Assembly: GCA_934647305.1 (NCBI GenBank)
Contig: CAKUFI010000002.1
Span: 26,041-90,040, forward strand
DNA from: an uncultured Clostridia bacterium
Lineage (GTDB): Bacteria; Bacillota; Clostridia; Christensenellales; Aristaeellaceae
DNA: 64,000 nt
Reading direction: 5' to 3'
Shown here: one piece after another, positions 50,824 to 59,277 of the stretch
How positions within the stretch are numbered: the stretch's first letter is position 1
How the letters are laid out: the number at the start of each line of letters is the position of its first letter
Made by a program: the position numbers and the translations under genes
Notes under the pieces: model-generated
What the model was told of the DNA's origin: nothing
The model's database searches: none
What the model saw: the letters and a program-made list of their open reading frames with translations, nothing else

Positions 50824-51660
50824 TCAGTCATCCTCTCTAAGTCGTACACTCTGGGCAATAAAAATGCCGAAGCCAACTACAGTGCAAACGGCACCAACAT
50901 AACCTGCTACTGCAGCAACGACACCTGTTGCAGCATAACTAACAACTGTAGCAATAACACCAGTACCGCCCATTATACCGCTCAGCACATGCAAAGTATT
51001 ATCAACACTGGCAGTTGTCCATCTATACGCATCGACTGCCCAATTGCAAATCTTCATGCCAGCGTTATACGTCATCTGTGCAGAGAGAATGTCAGCCTGC
51101 TGCTGCGCACTGAGCACATTCTTGACAAAATTCCCTGTATCTTCCCACGCCTGCTTAATCCAAGGTTTAGCACTGCCATTCCACCAGCTGCCCAACGCGT
51201 TGCCGACATCAGAGGCTTTCTTCTTGATCCAATTTCCAGCCTGTAAAAGTTTCTCATCAAGGCTTTTCGCCATGCGGATGTTGACTTCGGTTTTGATCTT
51301 CGTCTGGTATTTGAGTTCATCACCGATTCTGTTGCCAAGATCGGAAAACCAATTCCCTACACTCTGCCAAAACTCGTTCCATCCATAGCCGGATGTATCT
51401 ACTCTCGAAAGCGGATTGTTCGAACAGTACGCAAACAGGTTCGTGCTGAGAAGTCCCGGAATGATCGCGCCATCTTCATTCAAAAACCGTCCAATTTCCG
51501 GGTTGTAATACCTGCTTCTGAGGTAATACATCCCCGTCTCGCTGTCGTAAATGTAGCCCCTGTACCTAAACGGGTTCAGCAGGCACAGCCAGTTCGAGAT
51601 CGGCAGTTGGTCGCTCGCGTACGTCGCGCGTCCCCATGCGCTGTACTTGTATTCTACCAC
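50824..51660 (-). CDS. Displaced Rhs C-terminal tip, module C (probable membrane-active toxin)
   Basis: 278 aa. The core is a diverged type (RATYASDQLPISNWLCLLNP, YYLRSRYYNPEIGRFLNEDG, SRVDTSG), suggesting origin from a different Rhs gene. The toxin part is Trp-rich and amphipathic (NEFWQSVGNWFSDLGNRIGD) and ends with a long hydrophobic Ala/Val/Gly region before VRLREDD. A pore or membrane effect is likelier than a nuclease. No family assigned. Confidence 0.7.
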   Translation of the reverse strand: MVEYKYSAWGRATYASDQLPISNWLCLLNPFRYRGYIYDSETGMYYLRSRYYNPEIGRFLNEDGAIIPGLLSTNLFAYCSNNPLSRVDTSGYGWNEFWQSVGNWFSDLGNRIGDELKYQTKIKTEVNIRMAKSLDEKLLQAGNWIKKKASDVGNALGSWWNGSAKPWIKQAWEDTGNFVKNVLSAQQQADILSAQMTYNAGMKICNWAVDAYRWTTASVDNTLHVLSGIMGGTGVIATVVSYAATGVVAAVAGYVGAVCTVVGFGIFIAQSVRLREDD

Positions 51661-51700
51661 AACCGTACCGTTCCCGTCAAGGCGTTATGGCATGAGAAAC

Positions 51701-51722
51701 GCCCCGCCAGTGAGGGCGGGGC
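51701..51722 (-). terminator. Module-boundary hairpin (A/C)
   Basis: GCCCCGCC/GGCGGGGC with a 6-nt loop and CGTTTCTCATGCC after it on the minus strand. Confidence 0.65.
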
Positions 51723-51728
51723 GCTCAA

Positions 51729-51989
51729 TTACTTCTGAATCCGCTTATCAATATGGTATGTTATGATCTGTTCAATGAACACAAGTGCAATAAGACCAAC
51801 CACGATGATCAAATCCGACCAAAATTCAGTAACTCCCAATCGCCGCTGCACAAACTGAGTGATGCCGAAAACTCTTCGAAGGAGGTAGCATATTGGTATG
51901 CTCTTACAAAATACACTATCAGCATATCCTACGTACTTATTAGCTCTTTCATCACCATAAGGAAAGCGAATCCTTTTCAAGACTACCAA
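51729..51989 (-). CDS. Small membrane protein in tip module A
   Basis: 86 aa with a C-terminal helix (LIIVVGLIALVFIEQIITYHI). Overlaps the preceding gene by 7 bp. Could be a second immunity protein left by an earlier tip or a partner of the 129-aa protein. AT-rich. Confidence 0.4.
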   Translation of the reverse strand: MVVLKRIRFPYGDERANKYVGYADSVFCKSIPICYLLRRVFGITQFVQRRLGVTEFWSDLIIVVGLIALVFIEQIITYHIDKRIQK

Positions 51990-52372
51990 CCTCCCAGCGC
52001 CTCTTCAAGCTCAACCAACGTCATTTCACCCAGCTTTTGCTGCGGGGTAATCGTACTGTCATAGTCACTATACAAATGACTATACCACACCTCACAATAG
52101 TCCGGATAAATCCGCAGTTCGTAGCTATGGACTTCCACAGCAGGAACAAAGAACAGCACCTTGAAGTTCCGCTCGTATTGGCACTGTATGCTTGTGTAGG
52201 TGCCCGGCCGAACAGTGAATGCATCCACAAAGATATCTTGAATTCTACCCGATACTTTTCCCAAAGCCCATCCACCAAAAGCCGTTCCAGCAGCTTTCCC
52301 GATCATCTTGAAGAACTTGGGGCATTGGGGAGATACGCCCTTTTGTCCCCTCAAAGCGCTGCTTGCTGGCAT
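51983..52372 (-). CDS. Hypothetical protein in tip module A
   Basis: 129 aa. A small Gly/Ala segment (MIGKAAGTAFGGWALGKVSG) precedes a compact beta-rich part (YERNFKVLFFVPAVEVHSYELRIYPDY). No family recognised. Lies after the putative immunity gene of module A without its own Rhs core, as if a second immunity pair were stacked in the module. Start uncertain. Confidence 0.4.
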   Translation of the reverse strand: MPASSALRGQKGVSPQCPKFFKMIGKAAGTAFGGWALGKVSGRIQDIFVDAFTVRPGTYTSIQCQYERNFKVLFFVPAVEVHSYELRIYPDYCEVWYSHLYSDYDSTITPQQKLGEMTLVELEEALGGW

Positions 52373-52383
52373 TGTGTATAATG

Positions 52384-52884
52384 TTAGTCAAAACATAATG
52401 TCTTCAATCTCTTGAACAACTTCTGAGGTAAGATCAAAGATTTATTTACACAAATTAGCAAGGCATTTTCATCTAAAGCAATGGATATAAACACATCGGT
52501 AATCCCTTCAGTCACCAATTTCTCAAAAGAGCGCTGTAAACATATAACACTGCTCGCGTGTTCAAAAAGATTAAACATAAATATATTTTCTGGATTCTCT
52601 TTAATTGCTTTATCCAAAAAGTCATTAAATAAAGAATACGGTACAACCGCAGATATTTCTGCATAACCAGTTGAACGGGGACTTGCAAAGTGTTCCAAAC
52701 CTTGATCCTTTACAAATTCTAACAACGGACTTCCTTCTGTTACAGAATCAATCGTCACTGCAATCTGTTTGAAGTCAAACGCAGTGGAGATTTTAACTAT
52801 ATTAGTGAAGCTACATTTAATACCAGAAATCCGTATTTCTGCTGGATTGAATAAAAAGCTTTTTGTTAATTTAATCACGTACAA
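52384..52884 (-). CDS. Putative immunity protein of tip module A
   Basis: 166 aa, strikingly AT-rich compared with the surrounding genome and rich in Ile, Phe and Lys, indicating foreign origin. Starts 15 bp after the tip stop. No family recognised. Confidence 0.5.
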   Translation of the reverse strand: MYVIKLTKSFLFNPAEIRISGIKCSFTNIVKISTAFDFKQIAVTIDSVTEGSPLLEFVKDQGLEHFASPRSTGYAEISAVVPYSLFNDFLDKAIKENPENIFMFNLFEHASSVICLQRSFEKLVTEGITDVFISIALDENALLICVNKSLILPQKLFKRLKTLCFD

Positions 52885-52899
52885 TGCCTCCCCACAAGT

Positions 52900-53778
52900 T
52901 TAATCGTGTGCAATACCGCCCCACAAGCCAGCACCCACCATACCAATCGGGAGATGGTAATTTGCAGTCTTTGCCAGCTGGATATTCATATGAAACAGGC
53001 TTTTGGTACCGACATCAAACCGTACATTTTTATATTTGCTTCCAATTTTCAATAACGTCCCGCCTGCTTCATACCCCTTTGGGTGATTAGGAGATAATAT
53101 GCGTACTTTATTACCAATAGTCAATCCACCATTTCTTCCTGTTGGAACACCTGCATTAGCAGCTGCTTTGAAACCACTACTGAGTATCTGTGAACCGCCT
53201 GCCATAATTCCGCCAGTCATAAATCCATTTGCAAAGCCATCAATGGCACCGTCTACAACAGCTTCGCCTACACCACTCCAACTGCCAGTTGAGACGCGAT
53301 GGTTGGCAGCGCGCATTCCAGCGCCAACACCTGCACCAACCACTCCAGATACCGCAGCAGCTTTCAATCCCGTAACTGCAGCTCCAACAAATGCAGCTGC
53401 GGCACCGCCAGTTGCAGCTGTTGCGGCAACAACGACTGCTCCAAGGACGACTGCTCCAATGCCAATAGCCAATTTCGCCCAGTTAGGCAGAGACCAATTT
53501 CCTTCCGCATCAAACCGATTGATTGGCGAATTACGGCAATAGGAATACTGATTATAGCTGAGCAATTCCCCATCCATACCAAGGTATTCGACTTCGTCCG
53601 CATTGATGAACCTATGCAGTTCGGGGTAGTAATACCGGCTGCGCAGCCAGTACATCCACGTCTCGTCGTCGTAGATGTAGCCGCGGTAGCGGAACGGGTT
53701 CGCATAGCCCAGCGTGTTCGCCAGCTCACCCGTGCGGCTCAGCTGGATGCCCCATGCGCTGTACTTGTATTTTACCAC
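52900..53778 (-). CDS. Displaced Rhs C-terminal tip, module A
   Basis: 292 aa. Core fragment from VVKYKYSAWG to RFDAEGN. A Gly/Ala-rich pre-toxin region of about 110 residues follows (GAVVLGAVVVAATAATGGAA..) of the kind seen before toxins in Gram-positive polymorphic toxins, and then a toxin domain of about 75 residues with VRFDVGTKSLFHMNIQLA and YHLPIG. The two His could be catalytic, as in small RNase toxins, but no family is certain. Closest module to the complete Rhs gene. Confidence 0.72.
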   Translation of the reverse strand: MVKYKYSAWGIQLSRTGELANTLGYANPFRYRGYIYDDETWMYWLRSRYYYPELHRFINADEVEYLGMDGELLSYNQYSYCRNSPINRFDAEGNWSLPNWAKLAIGIGAVVLGAVVVAATAATGGAAAAFVGAAVTGLKAAAVSGVVGAGVGAGMRAANHRVSTGSWSGVGEAVVDGAIDGFANGFMTGGIMAGGSQILSSGFKAAANAGVPTGRNGGLTIGNKVRILSPNHPKGYEAGGTLLKIGSKYKNVRFDVGTKSLFHMNIQLAKTANYHLPIGMVGAGLWGGIAHD

Positions 53779-53818
53779 AACCGTGCCGTTCGCGTCAAGG
53801 AATTATGGCATGAGAAAC

Positions 53819-53840
53819 GCCCCGCCGGTGAAGGCGGGGC
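53819..53840 (-). terminator. Hairpin after the complete Rhs gene's immunity gene
   Basis: GCCCCGCC/GGCGGGGC, loop TTCACC, then CGTTTCTCATGCC. Separates the expressed Rhs/immunity pair from the silent modules. Confidence 0.7.
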
Positions 53841-53860
53841 GATGGAATTGGACGGAGCTA

Positions 53861-54286
53861 TCAGGAAACTATACGGTAGTAATACCAACCGTCATCTATC
53901 GGGAGGAGCCTATACCACTCATCAATAGAAGCGATATCATTTGTATAGAGAATGCCAAACGGGGTCAACCACATTATGAGATCTTTATATTCGAAAAAAA
54001 GAATGCCGTCTGCCGAGTATATTGAATTAATACCTATATCAGCAAGATTGTGCGGAATTGAAAACTCCTTTATAGGCCTAATTCCCAATACGGTAGCCAA
54101 TGGCATGGTATTCAAAGAGACGTCATTTACAACTTTAACAAACTCTTCTCTGTTTGTATTAAAGTCATGCAGTACTCTTTTTTCTGCCTTTTTCTGCGTG
54201 ATTGGGATAGGTGATGCGCACATAAAGGCGACAATTCCACTTATCGCTACTAATGCGAGCACTCCATGAAGTGATCTTTTCCCCAT
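53861..54286 (-). CDS. Putative immunity protein of the complete Rhs toxin
   Basis: 141 aa. The N-terminal helix (SLHGVLALVAISGIVAFMCAS) is either an anchor or, with the Cys, a lipoprotein-like signal; the rest is soluble with aromatic-rich segments (GWYYYRIV). The start at 54286 has GAGGGAGG upstream. An AT-rich gene 15 bp after the toxin stop. If exported, the immunity would act outside or on incoming toxin, which is unusual. Confidence 0.55.
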   Translation of the reverse strand: MGKRSLHGVLALVAISGIVAFMCASPIPITQKKAEKRVLHDFNTNREEFVKVVNDVSLNTMPLATVLGIRPIKEFSIPHNLADIGINSIYSADGILFFEYKDLIMWLTPFGILYTNDIASIDEWYRLLPIDDGWYYYRIVS

Positions 54287-54300
54287 TTGAACCTCCCTCT

Positions 54301-57300
54301 TTAGTTGTTGCCCCAAGCTCCCTTATAGATTTCAATTCCCCAAGCGATGCTTTCGTGGTCTTCCTCGCTATCGAAGAAATAATCTATGCGGTTACTTGTG
54401 TCACCTCCACCAGTTACAGCTGCGAAACCTCCACCCGCGAAGATTATCGCATCAGAGATGCCTAATGCCTTGCCAACATAGCCGAAGTTTAAGTTTCCAT
54501 ACTCCTCGAAAGTAATTATCTTCCCTCGGAAATAGAACTTGTCACATCCCAACGCCCACCATGGCTTGCGATTTTTGCGCTTGTAATCCATGGGTGCATT
54601 ATGGTTCACTTGATTGTAAAACCACTCATATTTGCCAAAGACACCTTCAAAAACAGCGTTTGCCGCCCCGCCATAGGGGTAGTTTGTAAGATAGTCAGTT
54701 TGCGTTTTTCCGCTATCCTGTAGTGCTCTTCGGGCTTTATCCCGGTTAATGAGGAGCTGGACTTCCGCCCCGATCGCGGGCACGACAATCTTGGAAACTG
54801 CAACAACACCAGGAACTATCTTCAAAGCAGACTTCAAAAAATGCCCGTTTTCGTCGGATGATATAGCAGGCGAATTGGTGCAATACGCAAATAGGTTGTG
54901 CGTCATCAACCCCTTGTACATATTGATGAACACATCCGCATTGATAAACCGATGCAGCTCAGGATAGTAGTACCGGCTTCTCAGCCAGTACATCCACGTC
55001 TCGTCGTCATAGATATACCCGCGGTAGCGGAACGGGTTCGCGTAGCCCAGCGTGTTCGCCAGCTCGCCCGTGCGGCTCAGCTGTGTGCCCCATGCGCTGT
55101 ACTTGTATTCTACCACAACCGTGCCGTTCCCGTCAAGGATGCCGACGATATCTCCCTGCAAATTGTGGACGTAGGTGTAGATCACGCCGTTGTAATCCAC
55201 CTTCGCCGGACGGCTCTGCGCGTCGTAGAAGAAGTGCAGCTCGTCCGTGCCCTTCGTCATGTGCGCCAGCTGGCCGCCGTGCCAGGTGTAGTTGTACGTG
55301 GTGTAGACGTAGCCGCTGGTGTTGGCCACCGTCTTGCGCACGCGCATACCGTTGTGGTCGTAATCATAGGTCACGACGGTTGCGTTCTGCGTCTGCCGCT
55401 TCAGCTGCCGCCCGGCTTCCCACTCGAACGTCCAGCCGCCGTAGCTCTTCAGGTTGCCAATCGCGTCGTAGGTCAGCGGGTACTGGCCGTTCGCCGTCAG
55501 TCTGTCCTTCCACGCGCTGTCATAGGTGAAGCTGGTCGTCTGGCCGCCGCTCGGCGTGCCGGTAGTGTACGCGTAGCGCACCTTGCTGGTCATGTTGCCG
55601 CCGCGGTCGTAGGTATAGACCCACGTCGCGTTCTCGTGCGGGTCGTTCACGCGGGTCAGCTGACCCAGCGCGTCGTACTCGTAGGTCGTGGTCTGGCCGC
55701 TGCGGGTCTCGCTGGTGATATTTCCGCGGCTGTCGTAGGCGTAGCTGAACGGGATGGCCGTCTGCTGGATGCTCGCCACCAGCGGCGTGGTGCTGCCCGT
55801 GCCGTAGCCGCCCGCAACGTAGCCGTAGGTCGTGCTCAGCGGACTGGCCGTGCGACTGGCGATGCGGCCCAGGCTGTCGTAGGTGTAGCTGATGGCGTTG
55901 CCGCCGTCGAAGGTCATGCCGGTCACGCGGTTGTCGTTGTCGTAGGCATAGGTCGTCGCGTGCGCCTGCCCGTTCGCCGTTTCGTTCAGCCCGGTCAGGC
56001 GGTTTCTCGCGTCGTAGGTCATGCCCGCGCGGTACAGCACATTGCCGCTCGCGTCGCGCAGCTGGCTCTCGGTCGCCCGCCCGGACAGGTCGCAGGCCGT
56101 CTGCGCCACGCGCCCCAGGCTGTTGTCCCGCACCACGCTGGCCTGGCCGTCCGCGCCGTATTCGTAGGCGTAGCGGTCGGAGGTCTCGCCGTCATACCGC
56201 ACGCCGGTCAGCCGGTCGTACGCGTCATAGGCGTACTTCACCTTCCCGCCGTTGCCGTACTGTACTTCGGAGAGCAGACCGCTGCGGTCGGAGGCGTACA
56301 CGTTCGTCGAGAGCGTCTGGCTGCCCACCTTCACCGTGGTCTTGCGGCCCAGCGCGTCGTAGCCGAAGGTATACTCCACATCCGGCGTGTCGCTGGTCGT
56401 GTTGTGCTGCACCTTCTGGATGCGGTCGTTCGAGTAGGTGTAGGCGTTCTTGTAGGTTTTGCCGCCCGCCGTGGTCTGCACGCCGGTCACGCGCTTAGAG
56501 GCGTCGTAGGCATAGCTGACCGTCTGCCCGTTCGGGTCAGTGACGCTGGTCAGCAGGCCGGTTTCCGCGTCCACGTTGCGTGTGACTGCGTGGCCTCGCG
56601 CGTCCTTCGCCTGCACGGCATACGCGCCGGATGCGTCGTAGGCGGTCTCGGTGCGGATGTACGCGCTGTCGCCGGACTTCTGGCGCACGCCGGTCAGGCT
56701 GTTGCCGAAGGAATCGTAGGTGTACACATCGCGCTGGCCCATCGGGGTCACGCTGGACAGCAGCAGGTGCTTCTTTCGCTCGTCGGTCGAGGAGCCGTAG
56801 TTCATCGTGTACTTCGCGCTCTCCGGCGCGCCCGGCTGCCGGTACGAGGTCAGGTTGTGCGCGCTGTCGTAGCCCATCGCCGATTTCTGCGCGGACAGCG
56901 TCGAGACGCCGGTCAGCCGGTTGCTGCCGTCGTAGGCAAAGCTCTGGCCGAACTCCTCGCGGTGCAGGAACAGGTTGGTGAACATCGCCGTGCCCTGATT
57001 CCGCGCGTAGCGGAACACGAACTGCACCTCGCTATAGGCGCTCGGCGCGGCCACCGCCCACTGGCCGAACAGCCAGTCCGCGCGCTGCGGCTCAAACTCA
57101 CAATAGGCCGAATCGGTCCACGTGCTGCCGCTGCGGAAGCGCAGGCGCAGGCTGGGCTTGAAGTGCGTGCCGCCGCTGGTCACCGACTGTGACTTCACCC
57201 AGCCGCCGAGCACGAACACGTCGCCCGCCGCGCCCTTGATCGAGACGTTCTGGCGCTGCTCCGCGTCGTTCAGATTGCAGGCGCTCGCGATGCGCAGGGC

Positions 57301-57783
57301 GTTTCCGCTCAGGCCCGCGGGCAGGCCGAGCGAGCCGCTGACCACGCCGTTGAGGGCGCTGTCGCTGCCGCCATAGGCCGTCCAGCCGGTCGCGCCGCCG
57401 GAAAAATCGCCGTTCGTCAGCAGGTTTGCGTGGTTGGGCACGCCGCCATTTTCCAGCTGCGGGCAGGCGAACCAGCCGCTGCCGGACGGAGACGCGCTGA
57501 CCAGCTCGACCGCCGCGCTGCCCGCGGTCAGCGCCGCCGTCACGTACAGGCGATCCCAGCCCTCACAGGCGGTGCCCGTGCCGCAGGAGGCGGTCGGCTG
57601 CGTGGCCGCGCGGCTCGTCCAGACCTGACTGCCGCTGCGGACGCGCAGGAACAGGCCGCCCGTGCAGGACGCGGCGAGCTTCACATAGGCCGAGAAGGTA
57701 TACTCGCCTGCGGCCGGAATCATCACGCTCTGCGCCTGCCGGGTCTCCGCCGCGGAGGCCTTCGTCAGCTTCAGCGAAGGCAT
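54301..57783 (-). CDS. Rhs/YD-repeat polymorphic toxin with Ntox44-like tip
   Basis: 1160 aa from the first in-frame ATG. N-terminal jelly-roll-like modules (GEYTFSAYVKL.., LLTNGDFSGGATGWT) precede many YD repeats (about residues 260-880, e.g. TYDSFGNSLTG, YAYDAYDRLTGVRYDG), the core (NPFRYRGYIYDDE..RSRYYYPELHRFINAD) ending DENGH, and a tip of about 185 residues with YEWFYNQVNHNAPMDYK and FEEYGNLNFGYVGKALG, like polymorphic toxin type 44. No signal peptide. The reading frame continues upstream to the previous gene, where a well-placed ATG at 57850 is out of frame by a TA-repeat difference. Directly follows a phage tail-type gene. Confidence 0.88.
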   Translation of the reverse strand: MPSLKLTKASAAETRQAQSVMIPAAGEYTFSAYVKLAASCTGGLFLRVRSGSQVWTSRAATQPTASCGTGTACEGWDRLYVTAALTAGSAAVELVSASPSGSGWFACPQLENGGVPNHANLLTNGDFSGGATGWTAYGGSDSALNGVVSGSLGLPAGLSGNALRIASACNLNDAEQRQNVSIKGAAGDVFVLGGWVKSQSVTSGGTHFKPSLRLRFRSGSTWTDSAYCEFEPQRADWLFGQWAVAAPSAYSEVQFVFRYARNQGTAMFTNLFLHREEFGQSFAYDGSNRLTGVSTLSAQKSAMGYDSAHNLTSYRQPGAPESAKYTMNYGSSTDERKKHLLLSSVTPMGQRDVYTYDSFGNSLTGVRQKSGDSAYIRTETAYDASGAYAVQAKDARGHAVTRNVDAETGLLTSVTDPNGQTVSYAYDASKRVTGVQTTAGGKTYKNAYTYSNDRIQKVQHNTTSDTPDVEYTFGYDALGRKTTVKVGSQTLSTNVYASDRSGLLSEVQYGNGGKVKYAYDAYDRLTGVRYDGETSDRYAYEYGADGQASVVRDNSLGRVAQTACDLSGRATESQLRDASGNVLYRAGMTYDARNRLTGLNETANGQAHATTYAYDNDNRVTGMTFDGGNAISYTYDSLGRIASRTASPLSTTYGYVAGGYGTGSTTPLVASIQQTAIPFSYAYDSRGNITSETRSGQTTTYEYDALGQLTRVNDPHENATWVYTYDRGGNMTSKVRYAYTTGTPSGGQTTSFTYDSAWKDRLTANGQYPLTYDAIGNLKSYGGWTFEWEAGRQLKRQTQNATVVTYDYDHNGMRVRKTVANTSGYVYTTYNYTWHGGQLAHMTKGTDELHFFYDAQSRPAKVDYNGVIYTYVHNLQGDIVGILDGNGTVVVEYKYSAWGTQLSRTGELANTLGYANPFRYRGYIYDDETWMYWLRSRYYYPELHRFINADVFINMYKGLMTHNLFAYCTNSPAISSDENGHFLKSALKIVPGVVAVSKIVVPAIGAEVQLLINRDKARRALQDSGKTQTDYLTNYPYGGAANAVFEGVFGKYEWFYNQVNHNAPMDYKRKNRKPWWALGCDKFYFRGKIITFEEYGNLNFGYVGKALGISDAIIFAGGGFAAVTGGGDTSNRIDYFFDSEEDHESIAWGIEIYKGAWGNN

Positions 57784-57863
57784 TCCCAGGCAGCGGGCAG
57801 TCGTGTCCTGCGCCGAAGTATCGGAGTTGCTTCCTTTATATATCGTCCATACAGATGCCTCCT

Positions 57864-59207
57864 TTAGGTCGTCGTCATGGATGCAATCGCGTCCTCCAAT
57901 GCCTTCACCACAAGGTTCACGTCGCGCTGATACTTCACTTCTGCACCAGCACCGCCGCTTACCGTTACGCTGGTCGTCGGTGCGTAGGTGGTCAGCGCCT
58001 TGTACGCGGCGATTTCAGCGGATGAAAGCGCGGTTTCAACGGGCGCGACAAGTACCGCCCAAACATAAACATCGTTCGCGTCAAGGAATGCTTTGAAGTC
58101 GGAAACGGTCGTCGTACCCTTTTCCGCGTAAGCGAAACCGAGGTTTTTGGAGTTTGCGATAATACCGCCTATTGTTTCGCCGTCTACAGAACAACTGAAA
58201 TGCGTGCAGAGCATTCCTGCCGCGTTGATGTCGTTGAACGTATTGAAATAGCGGTCAACCCGCTTCGAATTCGCTGTCTGCCAATTCATCGAGGATGACA
58301 GCTTGATTTTGGCGATGCGCTGCACACGCACCCCGCGCGCCAAATCCACCTCATCGCAGACCCACTGCTGACCGTTTTCGTCCGTGTAGTTCCCGCCGGA
58401 TGCGACCGAGATGCCCGGCAGCGCGTTCGGCGTTTGCAGGATGAGCGTCTGCGATTTGTCCGCGCCATCGCTGACAGTGACCGTCACCGTTCCGCCGTCG
58501 CCCGCGTTGACAACCGACACGGGCGCAGTCGGGGACGGCGTGCCGTCCTGCATGCATTTGCCGCAGACGCGCAGCCCGGCAAAAGGCGCGGCGAAAGCGT
58601 CGGAAACGGAAACCGGCGAGCCGGAAGCGTTCCCCACAAGGACATTCTGACGCGCCGTCAGTTCGCGAATTGCGTCGCCTGTCGCCTTCGCATCAGCTGC
58701 CTTGCCTTCGGAAGTCAGCTCGGCGTCCAGCTCAATCTGGGATTCCCACGCCCAAGCGCCAGAGCCGTCGGCAGTAGGAACTTGCCCTTCCGCCGCGATG
58801 GCGTTTTCCAGACGATTCAAAGCGTCTGCAATGGGGTCTCTCGGGGTGTCGCCAATGCCGGGCAGGGAATCTGCAACCGTGCCTGTATAGATGGCGGCCT
58901 TCAGGATTTCCTCACCGTCCACCATGCGCAGTTCGAGCCGCACACTGCCCGCCGCGGCGACCTCGGTACTTGTCAGTACCAATTCGTAGTTGCTTGTACT
59001 GCCATCGCGCACAAGCTGTCCCGTGTAAGGCTGCTTATCGCCGGGGCGCTGAATTACGCAGACGATGCCCGCGTTCGGACGATCAGCCAGCACGCTCGAA
59101 CAATCGAACACAACCTGCCGGGAGATATTCTCACCTACGCGCCCGATGCGGCCCAACGACCGGGTTTCCTGCGAAAACGGCGCATTAATGGTAATTTTAT
59201 CGGCCAC
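57864..59207 (-). CDS. Phage tail/baseplate-type structural protein
   Basis: 447 aa. The N-terminal domain (ITINAPFSQETRSLGRIGRVGENISRQVVFDC) resembles BppU-like N-termini of Gram-positive phage baseplate proteins, and the segment VLVAPVETALSSAEIAAYKALTTYAPTT is typical of siphophage tail/receptor-binding proteins. A helical linker lies at about residues 150-200, then a beta-rich distal part. Would sit at the tail tip. Its stop overlaps the ribosome binding site of the Rhs gene, so the two are probably one transcript. Confidence 0.72.
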   Translation of the reverse strand: MADKITINAPFSQETRSLGRIGRVGENISRQVVFDCSSVLADRPNAGIVCVIQRPGDKQPYTGQLVRDGSTSNYELVLTSTEVAAAGSVRLELRMVDGEEILKAAIYTGTVADSLPGIGDTPRDPIADALNRLENAIAAEGQVPTADGSGAWAWESQIELDAELTSEGKAADAKATGDAIRELTARQNVLVGNASGSPVSVSDAFAAPFAGLRVCGKCMQDGTPSPTAPVSVVNAGDGGTVTVTVSDGADKSQTLILQTPNALPGISVASGGNYTDENGQQWVCDEVDLARGVRVQRIAKIKLSSSMNWQTANSKRVDRYFNTFNDINAAGMLCTHFSCSVDGETIGGIIANSKNLGFAYAEKGTTTVSDFKAFLDANDVYVWAVLVAPVETALSSAEIAAYKALTTYAPTTSVTVSGGAGAEVKYQRDVNLVVKALEDAIASMTTT

Positions 59208-59277
59208 TTGGCGCTCACCTCCTTGTCATGTAAAAGGGCAGCCGCCGAAAACCCGGCGGCCGCCCTGCATTGCTCGG

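Noticed and set aside
44421..53840. The Rhs tip array as an integron cassette array
   Set aside because: No integrase and no attC-like imperfect palindromes; boundaries are fragments of the Rhs core and simple hairpins.
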